Source: Planctomycetota bacterium
GTDB taxonomy: Bacteria; Planctomycetota; Planctomycetia; Pirellulales; Pirellulaceae
Direction of reading: 5' to 3'
Length of the DNA: 43,672 nucleotides
Assembly (NCBI GenBank): GCA_024276655.1
Contig: JAJRWU010000246.1
Location: forward strand, 1-43,672
Below, piece after piece: positions 34,482-43,531 of the stretch. Under the pieces are notes generated by a model that saw only the letters and a program-made list of their open reading frames with translations, searched no databases and was not told the origin of the DNA. Positions within the stretch are counted from its first letter, which is position 1, and the number at the start of each line of letters is the position of its first letter. The position numbers were made by a program, and so were the translations under genes.

Positions 34482-35981
34482 TCAAGAACGGGCCGATGCG
34501 TCGGCCGAGCGGTGGCGGTGCAAGGTGAGTTCGTAGAGTTGCTCGTACTTTTCGGCGCTGGCGCTCCAAGACCAATCTTGCCGCATGCCGTTCTCGATAA
34601 TGGCCCGCCATTCGTCGGTGCGATGGCGGTAGCAATCGAGGGCGCGGCCCAGCGTCCAGGCGAATGCTCCGGGGTCGAACGGTTCAAAAACATAGCCGTT
34701 GGCTGTTCCGGCGGCCAGCGTTTCAGGACCGGCGTCGGTGATGGTGTCGGCCAGTCCGCCGGTTTTTCGCACCACCGGCGTGGCGCCGTACTTCAAGCTG
34801 TAGAGCTGGTTCAGGCCGGAAGGTTCATATTGACTGGGCATCAGGAACACATCGACTCCGGCTTCAATCTGGTGGGCCAGCTTGTTGCTGAATTCCAAAC
34901 GCACGCCGCAATGTTGGGGGAATTGGCGTCCCAGTTCGGCTAAGGCTTCGTGATAGCGTTGTTCGCCCGTGCCGAGAATGGCCCATTGCGTGTCATGGCC
35001 GGGGAGCCAGTTTCGCATGGTTTCCACGATGAGTTCAATGCCCTTTTGCTCCGCCAAGCGGCCGACAAAACCGAGCAACGGCGTATTGGGTTCATCGGCC
35101 AACCCCAACTCTTGTTGCAAGGCGCGTTTGCAGGCGGCCTTGCCTTCGACAAAAGTTTCGGCGTCGTATTGGCGTTGCAGGAGGTCGTCAGTGGCAGGAT
35201 TCCAAACCCGGTAGTCGACGCCGTTCATGATGCCCGAAACCACATCGCCGCGATACCGCAAGGTTTCCTCCAAGCCGCAGCCGTACTCGCTGGTTTGAAT
35301 TTCTTCGGCGTACCGACGACTCACCGTGCTGATCGAATCGGCGAACACGATGCCGGTCTTCATGAAATTCAATTGGCCGTGGTGCTCCATTTGCCGCCAG
35401 TTGAAATGCCGCCAGTCGAGCCCGGTGAGGAGCATGTCCCAGTGCCAAAAAACGCCCTGGTAGGCCAGATTGTGAATCGTGTAGAGCGACGCAATTTGCT
35501 CGTAACCGGGAGTCTTGGCGTATTCGATGTCGAGATACGCTGGAATCAGACCGGTGGGCCAATCGTTACAATGGATTAAATCCACCGGCAAATCCAACAG
35601 CCGAATCGCCTCCAGGACGGCGCGGGAGAAAAATGAAAACCGCTCGCAATTGTCTTGGTAATCGACCCCCGATTCGACATACAACTCAGGGCGACTGAAA
35701 TAGTCGTCTTGAGCGATGAAATAAATCGGAACATCACTCCCCGGAAGCCGACTTTCGAGCAACTTCCCCGAAACCACCTTGCCGCTGATCGGAACATCGA
35801 ACTCAATGTTCAAATCTCGCAAAGGCATTCCGCTGGAATGAATCTGGCGAAAGGCCGGCATGATGACGCAAATATCCAGCCCTCGCTGCTTCAGAGCAAT
35901 CGGCAGCGAACCGCAAACGTCGGCCAAGCCGCCGGTCTTGGCGAACGGAGCAACTTCACTCGTGGCGAGAACAATATTCAA
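34482..35981 (-). CDS. glgA: Glycogen (starch) synthase GlgA
   Basis: A 499-residue protein, normal length. The only start that preserves the family N-terminus is a TTG at 35979-35981, with AGAGG about 11 bp upstream; the first residues are then MNIVLATSEVAPFAKTGGLA. K15-T-G-G is the ADP-glucose-binding motif. Other family marks are DLIHCNDWPTGLIP, YTIHNLAYQG, NFMKTGIVFAD, ISTVSRRYAEEI, GIMNGVDYRVWNP, LGFVGRLAEQKG and MPSQYEPSGLNQLYSLKYGA-type acceptor loops. GT5 retaining enzyme that adds glucose from ADP-glucose to glycogen in the cytoplasm. No other glg gene is adjacent. A TTG start hints at modest expression. Confidence 0.95.
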   Translation of the reverse strand: MNIVLATSEVAPFAKTGGLADVCGSLPIALKQRGLDICVIMPAFRQIHSSGMPLRDLNIEFDVPISGKVVSGKLLESRLPGSDVPIYFIAQDDYFSRPELYVESGVDYQDNCERFSFFSRAVLEAIRLLDLPVDLIHCNDWPTGLIPAYLDIEYAKTPGYEQIASLYTIHNLAYQGVFWHWDMLLTGLDWRHFNWRQMEHHGQLNFMKTGIVFADSISTVSRRYAEEIQTSEYGCGLEETLRYRGDVVSGIMNGVDYRVWNPATDDLLQRQYDAETFVEGKAACKRALQQELGLADEPNTPLLGFVGRLAEQKGIELIVETMRNWLPGHDTQWAILGTGEQRYHEALAELGRQFPQHCGVRLEFSNKLAHQIEAGVDVFLMPSQYEPSGLNQLYSLKYGATPVVRKTGGLADTITDAGPETLAAGTANGYVFEPFDPGAFAWTLGRALDCYRHRTDEWRAIIENGMRQDWSWSASAEKYEQLYELTLHRHRSADASARS

Positions 35982-36381
35982 GGAACGGCGGCCTCTTTGA
36001 TTATTGAAGCTGAAGGGTTTATTGAAGCTGAAGGCTCTTTATTGGACGACGCTGAAGGCTCTTTAGAGAACATCGGCACTCTGTATGATGCCGAAGCGGC
36101 GGCGAAAAAGAAACCTATCCAACAACATTATAACGATTTTTCGGCGCGAAAACGCCAGCCTTCCCGCTGCCAGCCCCCGCCTGCAAGGGGCGCCGCGCGC
36201 ACGAATTGCGGGTTCAGCGCCGTTTGCAGAGCGTACAATGCAGCCTGCTGTCCTTTCTGACTTATGTGAAGCATGAAACGCCACGCGAAGAAAACAGTTT
36301 GTTCGACTGACGACGCACTTACGCCTGCCGAGTGTTTCGTCGTGAGAAATATCACGACATCGAAACCGTTGAGAATACCAA
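35982..36381. other. Intergenic region with an 18-bp tandem repeat, divergent promoters
   Basis: 400 bp between glgA (minus) and the unknown gene at 36382 (plus). ATTGAAGCTGAAGG recurs at 36003 and 36021, with a degenerate third unit to about 36065, lying right at the glgA 5' side. The remainder becomes AT-richer toward 36380 and shows no gene. Confidence 0.45.
36003..36065. repeat. 18-bp tandem repeat upstream of glgA
   Basis: ATTGAAGCTGAAGG starts at 36003 and again at 36021. GCTGAAGGCTCTTTA then recurs in a third, diverged unit. It lies within about 25-85 bp of the glgA start codon, where it could affect transcription or the leader. Confidence 0.65.
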
Positions 36382-37080
36382 ATGAAAAAATTTACTCTGC
36401 TTATAGCATTCTGCTTTGCGGGCTGCATGCCAACGATGGCTGAGTTGCCGGAAAAGAGCAGGCAACACCAAATACGCTTCGTGGAAATGGAGCTTGAACT
36501 TGGGCCCTATATTCGGAAAATCAAGACCGGCAAAGTTGCCGCAAGTCGCACCGCTATCTTGTACGCCATTCTGCAAAACACCTTCGAGGTCTGTATACAC
36601 CAGCAGCAGGGCGCGAAAAACAACAAGGTGTATGTTCATCAGGATGGACATTCCGAAGGCGTGTATGACAAAAATGGAAAGCTGGTTCAAGACGGCGTGA
36701 ATGATGGCTCCTACAATTATTTTCATCCCTCGAAGGAGCCTCTCCGCCATTTCACGTTCGATATTTCCCCTTGGATAATGCTGGGCCAGTCTGGAACCGA
36801 CAACACAACGGTGAAGTCACGCATCTATGCCTATATGGGAGATCTGGAGGGCGGAATCCGAAGAGCCGCGAATCGGGAGCAAGGCCGAAAAGAGAAGTGG
36901 AAAAACGATGGCCAGCTTCAAGCCCTGGCGATCTTCGGCAGAGCCATCGAAGAAGGCGAAGCCGAATCGATTTACGAATTGTTTGAGCCCGACGCAGAGC
37001 TAACCGACAAACAATTGATGGAAGTACTTACAAAATTGAACCGAGGGTTGGAAAAAGTATATTCGGTCCTTGGCGAGTAA
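36382..37080 (+). CDS. Unknown exported or lipoprotein
   Basis: A 232-residue protein I do not recognise. The N-terminus MKKFTLLIAFCFAGCMPTMA is a signal peptide. C15 in FAGC could be a lipobox cysteine, otherwise cleavage after TMA is likely. The middle has the aromatic, asparagine-rich stretch DGVNDGSYNYFHPSKEP followed by LRHFTFDISPWIMLGQSG. The C-terminal third is charged and helical (EEGEAESIYELFEPDAEL). The DNA is more AT-rich and its codon choice less GC-biased than the neighbours, which hints at recent acquisition. It stands alone between divergent glgA and the convergent sulfatase. Could equally be an envelope protein or part of a toxin/immunity pair; nothing decides this. Confidence 0.75.
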   Translation: MKKFTLLIAFCFAGCMPTMAELPEKSRQHQIRFVEMELELGPYIRKIKTGKVAASRTAILYAILQNTFEVCIHQQQGAKNNKVYVHQDGHSEGVYDKNGKLVQDGVNDGSYNYFHPSKEPLRHFTFDISPWIMLGQSGTDNTTVKSRIYAYMGDLEGGIRRAANREQGRKEKWKNDGQLQALAIFGRAIEEGEAESIYELFEPDAELTDKQLMEVLTKLNRGLEKVYSVLGE

Positions 37081-37118
37081 ATGCAAATCCGGCAATTGTC
37101 GAAACTTGGTCGCTAAAC

Positions 37119-38690
37119 CTACTTCCGCTTCCCTTTGCGAACGCGTTTGGGGTGGGCGGCGGCGGCGGTAATGAGGGCCTGCACCTGTTGCAGATACTTT
37201 TGATATTCCGGGCTGATGCCGGGGGAGGCGAGTTGGCCGGCCACGGTTTGGCGGACATCGGCCAGTTGCTTGGCAGGCAGTTTGCGGAGCGCGTCTTGCA
37301 TCACCTGGAGGCCAATCGCGGGATCTTCCCGCGTGCGGCCTTGATCGCCCGTGCGTTCGATCCAAGCGTTGAGTTCGCCGCGCAGGCGAGCCAGCGCCGC
37401 GCGGTGGCGGGGGTCGGTTGCATTCGCCAGATTGTTGATTTCGTCGGGGTCGTGGTCGATGAAATACAGTTCTTCCGCCGGACGCGTCATGGCAAACAGC
37501 CGAGCTTGCACCGCGTTGAGTTTGCCTTCGGCGTGCATTTTTCGCATCAGGCCGATCATCGGGTAGCTCCGCTCCTTGTACAGATTGATGTTCAAAAACG
37601 GATACTCCGGCATGAAGTTGCGAATGTACCGGTAGTGTTTATCTCGAACGGTGCGAATGCGGAAGGTCGTCATATCGCAGCGGTCGCGGGAGGCAAACAC
37701 ATACTCGCGCGGCGGCTGGGAATTGGGCCCTAGAAAAATGCGGCCTTGCATTTTTGGCGGCTTGGCCACGCCCGCCAGATCGAGCGTGGTGGCCGTGATA
37801 TCGATCGAGGCGATCAGTTGGTTGTTGACGGCGCCGGGCTGGAAGTTTTTGGGCCGGACCAGGCCGGGCGGAAAGTAGGCGATCATCGGAATGTGCAGGC
37901 CGGAATCGTAACACCACTGTTTGCCCCGCATGTGAGCCCGGCCGTGATCACCGAAGATGAATATGATGGTGTTCTCGGCCAAGCCATCTTTTTTCAACGA
38001 TTCGAGCACGCTGCCGATTAGGCCGTCGACCTCCGTGATTTCATCCAAATACTGGGCCCAGTCTTGGCGAATGGGCGGCGTGTCGGGGTAGTAGGCCGGC
38101 AGCACGACCTTGGCGGGATCGGCCTTTTTCGGCGCCTGCCAACCACGGTGCGACTGGCTGAAGTTGATCTGGGCGTAGAACGGTTGATGCGTTTTGAGAG
38201 CCTCCCAGTTATCTCCCTGAAAGGGCTGGCCTTCGACGAGAAAATCCCAATCGACCTTGCCGGTGCCGAAGCGGCGGCGGCCGCGTTTGCGAATGTTGGC
38301 CGTGTAATAACCGGCGTCTTGCAGCCAATGCGTGATCGGCCGTACGCCATCGGGCAGCTTGCGTTTGTATTGTTCGTCGGTGCGATGTTGGTGCGCGCCG
38401 ATCGTGGTGGGATACATGCCGGTGCAAAAACCGGAGCGGCTGGTGGAGCAGACGGGCGTTACGGTGAAGGCACGCGAATATCGAACGCCGCGCCGGGCGA
38501 GGTCATCCAAGACGGGCGTAAACACTTCGGGCGTTCCGTAACACGCCAATTCGGGGCCCATGTCTTCGGTGATCAACCAAAGAATATTCGGCCGCTGGGC
38601 CGCGCTGAGCGAGGTTGCAGAAAATGTCGCAAGCAAGATCAAGGCTATTGCGCTGCAAAGCCCTTTAATAATCTTTATCTGACCGTACAT
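37119..38690 (-). CDS. Exported sulfatase
   Basis: A 523-residue protein. The ATG at 38688-38690 is used; a TTG 18 codons upstream only lengthens the signal peptide. Signal peptide about 1-31. Sulfatase N-terminus: QRPNILWLITEDMG (metal ligands E42-D43). The formylglycine site is C81-S-T-S-R85, so the usual proline of C-x-P-S-R is threonine, a variant seen in some sulfatases. Later motifs are IIFIFGDHGRAHMRGKQWCYDSGLHIPMI and PAEELYFIDHDPDEINNL. It hydrolyses a sulfate ester, probably of a polysaccharide, in the periplasm. It follows the DUF1501 gene in the same direction, with a hairpin between, as one of three genes of an exported locus. Confidence 0.93.
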   Translation of the reverse strand: MYGQIKIIKGLCSAIALILLATFSATSLSAAQRPNILWLITEDMGPELACYGTPEVFTPVLDDLARRGVRYSRAFTVTPVCSTSRSGFCTGMYPTTIGAHQHRTDEQYKRKLPDGVRPITHWLQDAGYYTANIRKRGRRRFGTGKVDWDFLVEGQPFQGDNWEALKTHQPFYAQINFSQSHRGWQAPKKADPAKVVLPAYYPDTPPIRQDWAQYLDEITEVDGLIGSVLESLKKDGLAENTIIFIFGDHGRAHMRGKQWCYDSGLHIPMIAYFPPGLVRPKNFQPGAVNNQLIASIDITATTLDLAGVAKPPKMQGRIFLGPNSQPPREYVFASRDRCDMTTFRIRTVRDKHYRYIRNFMPEYPFLNINLYKERSYPMIGLMRKMHAEGKLNAVQARLFAMTRPAEELYFIDHDPDEINNLANATDPRHRAALARLRGELNAWIERTGDQGRTREDPAIGLQVMQDALRKLPAKQLADVRQTVAGQLASPGISPEYQKYLQQVQALITAAAAHPKRVRKGKRK

Positions 38691-38777
38691 CGTGTGTGTT
38701 TTCCTCACTGCGGAGTCGTCCTCTTTGCAACAGATGTCAACCAATACTATTCGTGTGGAAAAACTACTTCCCGGTTC

Positions 38778-38810
38778 AGAAGCCCGGCTTTTTCAAAAAG
38801 CCGGGCTTCT
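38778..38810 (-). terminator. Hairpin, copy 2, downstream of DUF1501
   Basis: The palindrome AGAAGCCCGGCTTTTT/AAAAAGCCGGGCTTCT lies 38 bp past the stop of the minus-strand DUF1501 gene. It sits in a segment of about 75 bp (38757-38834) that recurs inverted at about 40375-40455, so it is a mobile or repeated terminator element. Confidence 0.65.
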
Positions 38811-38847
38811 CAGGCGCCAATTCCAAATTGAATGGCTCCACAAGTTC

Positions 38848-40350
38848 TTACGCCAGAATTTCGCGAACGACGCGTGTTTCCCATTGATGCGTGAGGCGAT
38901 CGTTCAACCCGTTGCGGGCACACGAGAGTTGCTCGTGGTTCATGCCCAGCAGATGCAGAATCGTGGCGTGCCAATCTTGAATGCTGACCCGATTTTCCAC
39001 CGACGCATAACCCAGTTCGTCGGTGCTTCCGTAAACGGTTCCGCCTTTCACGCCGCCGCCGGCCATCCAGGTGGTGAATCCATAGGGGCCGTGGTCGCGG
39101 CCGGCTGTTTTCAATTCGCTCTTCGATTTTACCTGGGCCATCGGCAAACGGCCAAACTCACCGCCCCAAACAACGAGCGTGGAATCGAGCAAACCTCGGC
39201 GGCGCAGGTCTTGCAACAGGCCGGCGATCGGTTTGTCGGTGCTCTTGCAAATGCTCGCCAGGGAACTCTTGATGTTGGTATGGTTATCCCAGGCTTGGCC
39301 GCGAGGATAAAGCTGAATGAAACGCACGCCGCGTTCGACCAAACGCCGCGCCAACAGACATTGCCTACCAAAATTCTCCGTCTCCTTTTCGCCGATGCCA
39401 TAAAGCTGCGAGGTTTCCGGCGTTTCCCCCGATGTATCGAGCGCCTGCGTGGCCTCCAACTGCATGCGGGCCGCCATTTCATAGTTGCTGATGCGCGCCG
39501 ATAACACAGCCCGACCCGGCCGCCGATTCTGGTGGATGGCGTCGAGCCGTGCGATAAAATCTCGCTTGGCCGCCGTTACCGATTCCGGCTCCTGGTACGC
39601 CGGCTGCAAGTTCAGCAGCGGCGAACCGGTGGTGCGCATGGGCGTTCCTTGGTAGAGCGGCGAAAGAAAACCAGAAACCCAATTCTCCACGCCGTTGGTC
39701 GGCAGCCGACTGGTGGGATCGGCCAGCACGACATACGCCGGCAGGTTTTGGTTTTCGGCGCCAAGGCCGTAGGTCACCCAAGAGCCAAGCGTGGGGTGCC
39801 CGGGGAAAGTTTGGCCCGACTGCAACTTGTAAATCGCCGGTTCATGGTTCGGGTGTACATTATACATCGAGCGAATGATCGCCAGTTGGTCGACTTCCCC
39901 CGCGATATGCGGCAGCGCTTCGGAAACCCACGCCCCCGACTGCCCATGCTGCGCGAACTTGAATGGACTGCGCATCAGCGTACCGGTGCGGTCGGTTTCG
40001 AAGACGGCGTTTTTGGTCAATTCGCGGGGCGGCGTTTGGCCATCGTATTTGGTCAACGCCGGTTTGGGGTCGAACAGGTCGACTTGGCTCGGTCCGCCCT
40101 GCATGCAAAGGTGAATCACGGCCTTGGCTTGGGCGGGAAAATGTGGCGCCTTCGGCCGCAGATCAAAACCTCGCGGTTGCGAAAACGCGCCGTGCGCCTC
40201 CTCCTCCGCCGCATGAAGATTTCCACCGGCGAAATCCGCCCCCAGCAGTTGGGCCAGCGCAGCGCCACACAGTCCATCGCCGATGCGGTCAAAAAAACTT
40301 CGGCGAGAAAGCGTGGCGGTTCGAGGGGAGTTTGGTGTGTGTGGCTTCAT
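38848..40350 (-). CDS. DUF1501 Tat-exported protein (locus with sulfatase)
   Basis: A 500-residue protein with an ATG at 40348-40350. The twin-arginine signal is ATLSRRSFFDRIGDGLCGAAL. DUF1501 marks are KAVIHLCMQGGPSQVDLFDPKP, SPFKFAQHGQSGAWVSEALPHIAG, QLAIIRSMYNVHPNHEPAI, ARRLVERGVRFIQLY, WDNHTNI, VVWGGEFGRLPMAQ and DWHATILHLLGMNHEQL. It is closely similar to the protein at 25586-27028, and both sit directly after a DUF1549/DUF1553 gene. It likely acts with that protein, and the sulfatase after it suggests a sulfated-polysaccharide role; this is inference. Confidence 0.93.
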   Translation of the reverse strand: MKPHTPNSPRTATLSRRSFFDRIGDGLCGAALAQLLGADFAGGNLHAAEEEAHGAFSQPRGFDLRPKAPHFPAQAKAVIHLCMQGGPSQVDLFDPKPALTKYDGQTPPRELTKNAVFETDRTGTLMRSPFKFAQHGQSGAWVSEALPHIAGEVDQLAIIRSMYNVHPNHEPAIYKLQSGQTFPGHPTLGSWVTYGLGAENQNLPAYVVLADPTSRLPTNGVENWVSGFLSPLYQGTPMRTTGSPLLNLQPAYQEPESVTAAKRDFIARLDAIHQNRRPGRAVLSARISNYEMAARMQLEATQALDTSGETPETSQLYGIGEKETENFGRQCLLARRLVERGVRFIQLYPRGQAWDNHTNIKSSLASICKSTDKPIAGLLQDLRRRGLLDSTLVVWGGEFGRLPMAQVKSKSELKTAGRDHGPYGFTTWMAGGGVKGGTVYGSTDELGYASVENRVSIQDWHATILHLLGMNHEQLSCARNGLNDRLTHQWETRVVREILA

Positions 40351-40401
40351 GGGAATCGTCTTTAGGAAGCGTGGTGCAATTAAATTCTGAGTTGGCGCCC
40401 G

Positions 40402-40434
40402 AGAAGCCCGGCTTTTTCAAAAAGCCGGACTTCT
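40402..40434 (-). terminator. Hairpin, copy 3, downstream of the cytochrome gene
   Basis: AGAAGCCCGGCTTTTT pairs with AAAAAGCCGGACTTCT (one mismatch), 31 bp past the stop of the minus-strand DUF1549/DUF1553 gene and before the DUF1501 start. It would separate the two genes if it terminates fully; partial read-through may set their ratio. Confidence 0.65.
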
Positions 40435-40464
40435 GAACCGGGAATTAGTTTCCCCACTACTTTC

Positions 40465-43446
40465 TTAGTCCAAGTACAAAAACGCCGCTGAGTTGACCAA
40501 CGCATGGCAAAAATCAGCCAGCGACTTTTGCGAAGCAGTCTCTTTTTGCTTCGCTACTTCATTTTCATTCTGCTCTGTTTTACCGCGCTCTGCTGAAAGC
40601 TCCAGCATCCAGCGGTGTTGCAAATCGGCCAGCGCTTGGGCGCCGGCTGCCTGCTCTTCGGGAGTGGGGCTACGATTCAAGGCAATCAGCCAAGCACGCT
40701 CCAACTGCTGCGCCGGGTCGTTACCGACCTCTTGGCGAACCCGCTCGGCGAACGACGCAGCCAGAGTGTGGACCATCTCATTGTTGAGCAAATGCAACGA
40801 CTGCGAGACGATCGTGGAGTCCTGGCGTTGGATGCAGTTCGGATTCATGGCCGGCAGATCGAACGTTTCTAGAATGGTGGGCATCTCCTTGCGCCGCTGC
40901 CGCACATAAACACTCCGCCGCCACTTTCCAGCTTCCGCCTTGGAAGTGACCAAGCCGTCTTTGCGAACCTCCACGGCGTCGGGCGGACCGAACCGGCGCT
41001 CGTTCAAACGGCCGGCCACCAACAATAACGAATCTCGCACTTCTTCGGCGGCCATGCGGCGCAGCGGCATTCGCGACAGCAACCGATTTTCAGGATCGCG
41101 CAGCATGTGTTTTTCGGTGAGCGCCGAACTCTGCCGGTAGACGCGGGAGTTCATCATTTTCCGATGCAGGCGTTTGATGCTCCAGCCGTGCTCCATGAAG
41201 TCGACCGCCAACGTATCGAGCAGTTTGGGGTGCGACGGCGGCGTTCCCTGCGTGCCGAAGTCGCCCAGACTTTTGACGATGCCCACTCCAAAGTGATGCT
41301 TCCAAACTCGGTTTACAATCACTCGCGCCGTGAGCGGATGGCTGGGTTGCGTGAGCCAACGCGCCAGCGCCAGCCGCCGCCCTGTTTTGGGCGTGGAATG
41401 CCCGACTGGCTCGATGTTGAACGGCGTTTGTTTGGTCGTCAAGACGGCAAGCGGCGCCGGTTCGACTTGGCGCGCGGGTTGGTTTTCATCGCCCCGGCGG
41501 TAGAGATACGCCGGCGAAGGATCTCCCCGGTCCCAGAGGGCGCGAATTTGCGGCGGCGGTTGCAATTTTCCGCGTTCGGTTTTTAACTGTTTTTCAAGTT
41601 TCTTTTTTTCTTTCGCACTAGCTGCTTTTTTCGCGGCGGTGTTTTTGCCGGCGGTGTTTTCCGCCTCTGAGTTCTTTTTGCCGAGTTGTTTAAGTTCGGC
41701 TTCCAGACGTTTGATTTCTTTTTCGATGGGTTGGTTGTGTTTATCGAGCGATTGTTTCTCCTCGGCCGTCATCACGTTCAGAAAACGTTGTTGGGCTTTA
41801 TCCCATTGGTTGCCGAACACCTGCGGCACCAGCCAATCGTATTCGTCGTAGGCGCCTTTGAAGAGCGCGGCGAAGCGGTAATAGTCGCGTTGCGGGATCG
41901 GATCGTATTTGTGGCTGTGGCAACGGGCGCACTTCATGGTCAGGCCCATGACGCCCCGGCTGAGCACATCGATTTCGTCGGCGATCACCTCCACGCGGTC
42001 GGGCAGACGATTCACCGGGTTGGCCGAAGTGCCATCGGGCGCCATGCGAAGAAAACCGGTGGCCACCAGCGGCTCGATGATTTCTTCCGGAACGACGCCC
42101 GCTTCGGCGTTCTCTCCAGCGCCCCGTTTGGCGTTGTAGTCGACCAGTTCATCGCCGGCAATTTGCTCCAGGAGAAAGCGGTCGTACGGTTTGTCGGCGT
42201 TGAAGGCGCGAATCACGTAGTCGCGATACCGCCAGGCCCAGGGGCGAATCGTATCGGCGTTGCGCTTGCCTTCGGAGTCGGCGTAGCCGGCCAAGTCGAG
42301 CCAATAGCGGCCCCAACGTTCGCCATAACGGGGCGACGCCAGCAGTCGATCAATCAAACGGGCGTAGGCTTGCGGGGAATCGTTGTGGAGAAACCGCGTT
42401 ACCTCCTCGGGCGACGGCGGCAGACCGGTGAGGTCGAACGTCGCGCGGCGCAGCAAGCTGAGTTTGTCGGCGGGCGGCGAAAAATCGAGCCCCGCCGATT
42501 CCAGTTTCGCCAATACAAATGCGTCGATCATACCGGGCGCCGCATCTGATGCTTGTTCCACATGTTTGCGCACCGGCGGCGGGCTCTTCCGTGGCGGCTG
42601 GAACGACCAAAACCGCCGCTCCTCCGTTTCGATCAGCGGGTCGCTTTCCAATACGACGACATCTTGCGGCTCTTCAACCAGCGGCGCGCCGAGCGCGATC
42701 CATCGCTCCAGCGTTTGCAGTTCTTCCGACTTCATCGGTTCGATGCCGGCGCGGCTGAGGTCGGCCTTGGGCGGACATTCCCTGGAGCGGATTCGCAATA
42801 CCAGCGGGCTGGCGTCTGGCTGGCTAACGACCAACGCGGGCCCGCCAACGCCGCCCTTGAGCATCGCCGCCTTGGTGCGTAAATCGAGGTCGCCGTCTTG
42901 ATAGGAACGGCCGTGGCACATGGTGCAGCGCCGCAACAGAATGGGTGTGATATCGTGCTGCGAGATTTTCAATTCCGCCGAGGAATCCAGAAAGCCGCCC
43001 GCTGCCAACGGCGCGCCGGCGTCGATCCAGCGGCCCATCATTTTGATTTCTTCCGCGCTGAGCGGTTCGCCGTCGTCGGGCGGCATGAGTTCCTCGAACA
43101 CCTGTTCATAGAGCGTGCTTTCCGCCGTTTTGTGCGGCGCGACCACGGCGCCCGATTCTCCGCCCGCGCGCAGCCCCGCCAAGCTGGCAAGATTCAATTC
43201 GCCCTTGCGTGTTTTGTCGCCATGGCAGCGCACGCATTTGGCCTTCAAAATGGACAGGATATCGCGTTCGTAAACCGGCGGCGCGTCTGAAGTAGACGCT
43301 CCGCTGTTTTTCTTGGCGGTATTTTTCGCGTTATTTTTCTCAGCGGCGGTGGCCGTGACGAAGGGAACCAATATCCCCAGCAGGCAACAGAAAAACATTG
43401 CCGGCGAAAAAGAAAATTTGGTCCAATATATTCGTAGACGGTTCAT
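40465..43446 (-). CDS. Exported cytochrome-like DUF1549/DUF1553 protein, second paralogue
   Basis: A 993-residue protein if begun at the ATG at 43444-43446 (GAGGG just upstream, close to the start); ATGs 4 and 12 codons higher are alternatives. Signal peptide about 1-35. Two CxxCH motifs, KCVRCHGD and RCTMCHGRS, sit with DLRTKAAMLKGGVGG. DUF1549 carries RYGERWGRYWLDLAGYADSEG and YRDYVIRAFNADKPYDRFLLE, and MGLTMKCARCHSHKYDPIPQ. A Lys/Glu-rich coiled coil (KKNSEAENTAGKNTAAKK) links to DUF1553 with RWLTQPSHPLTARVIVNRVWKHHFG. It shares the family layout with the protein at 22545-25535 and leads a minus-strand series with DUF1501 and sulfatase. Confidence 0.93.
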   Translation of the reverse strand: MNRLRIYWTKFSFSPAMFFCCLLGILVPFVTATAAEKNNAKNTAKKNSGASTSDAPPVYERDILSILKAKCVRCHGDKTRKGELNLASLAGLRAGGESGAVVAPHKTAESTLYEQVFEELMPPDDGEPLSAEEIKMMGRWIDAGAPLAAGGFLDSSAELKISQHDITPILLRRCTMCHGRSYQDGDLDLRTKAAMLKGGVGGPALVVSQPDASPLVLRIRSRECPPKADLSRAGIEPMKSEELQTLERWIALGAPLVEEPQDVVVLESDPLIETEERRFWSFQPPRKSPPPVRKHVEQASDAAPGMIDAFVLAKLESAGLDFSPPADKLSLLRRATFDLTGLPPSPEEVTRFLHNDSPQAYARLIDRLLASPRYGERWGRYWLDLAGYADSEGKRNADTIRPWAWRYRDYVIRAFNADKPYDRFLLEQIAGDELVDYNAKRGAGENAEAGVVPEEIIEPLVATGFLRMAPDGTSANPVNRLPDRVEVIADEIDVLSRGVMGLTMKCARCHSHKYDPIPQRDYYRFAALFKGAYDEYDWLVPQVFGNQWDKAQQRFLNVMTAEEKQSLDKHNQPIEKEIKRLEAELKQLGKKNSEAENTAGKNTAAKKAASAKEKKKLEKQLKTERGKLQPPPQIRALWDRGDPSPAYLYRRGDENQPARQVEPAPLAVLTTKQTPFNIEPVGHSTPKTGRRLALARWLTQPSHPLTARVIVNRVWKHHFGVGIVKSLGDFGTQGTPPSHPKLLDTLAVDFMEHGWSIKRLHRKMMNSRVYRQSSALTEKHMLRDPENRLLSRMPLRRMAAEEVRDSLLLVAGRLNERRFGPPDAVEVRKDGLVTSKAEAGKWRRSVYVRQRRKEMPTILETFDLPAMNPNCIQRQDSTIVSQSLHLLNNEMVHTLAASFAERVRQEVGNDPAQQLERAWLIALNRSPTPEEQAAGAQALADLQHRWMLELSAERGKTEQNENEVAKQKETASQKSLADFCHALVNSAAFLYLD

Positions 43447-43531
43447 GCCCTCTACCATAAGCATCAATCGTCGTCGATGCAACGCTGAACGCCCGGCGGA
43501 CCGCCTGTGTTTTTACAGAAAGAATATTACA

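Noticed and set aside
38691-38744. TTG-started extension of the sulfatase
   Set aside because: The ATG at 38690 already gives a complete signal peptide; the extra 18 residues are charged and unsupported.
41686-42549. 287-codon plus-strand frame opposite the cytochrome gene
   Set aside because: It lies entirely antisense to the well-supported DUF1549 coding sequence, has no ribosome site or domain, and is of the kind GC-rich codon bias creates.
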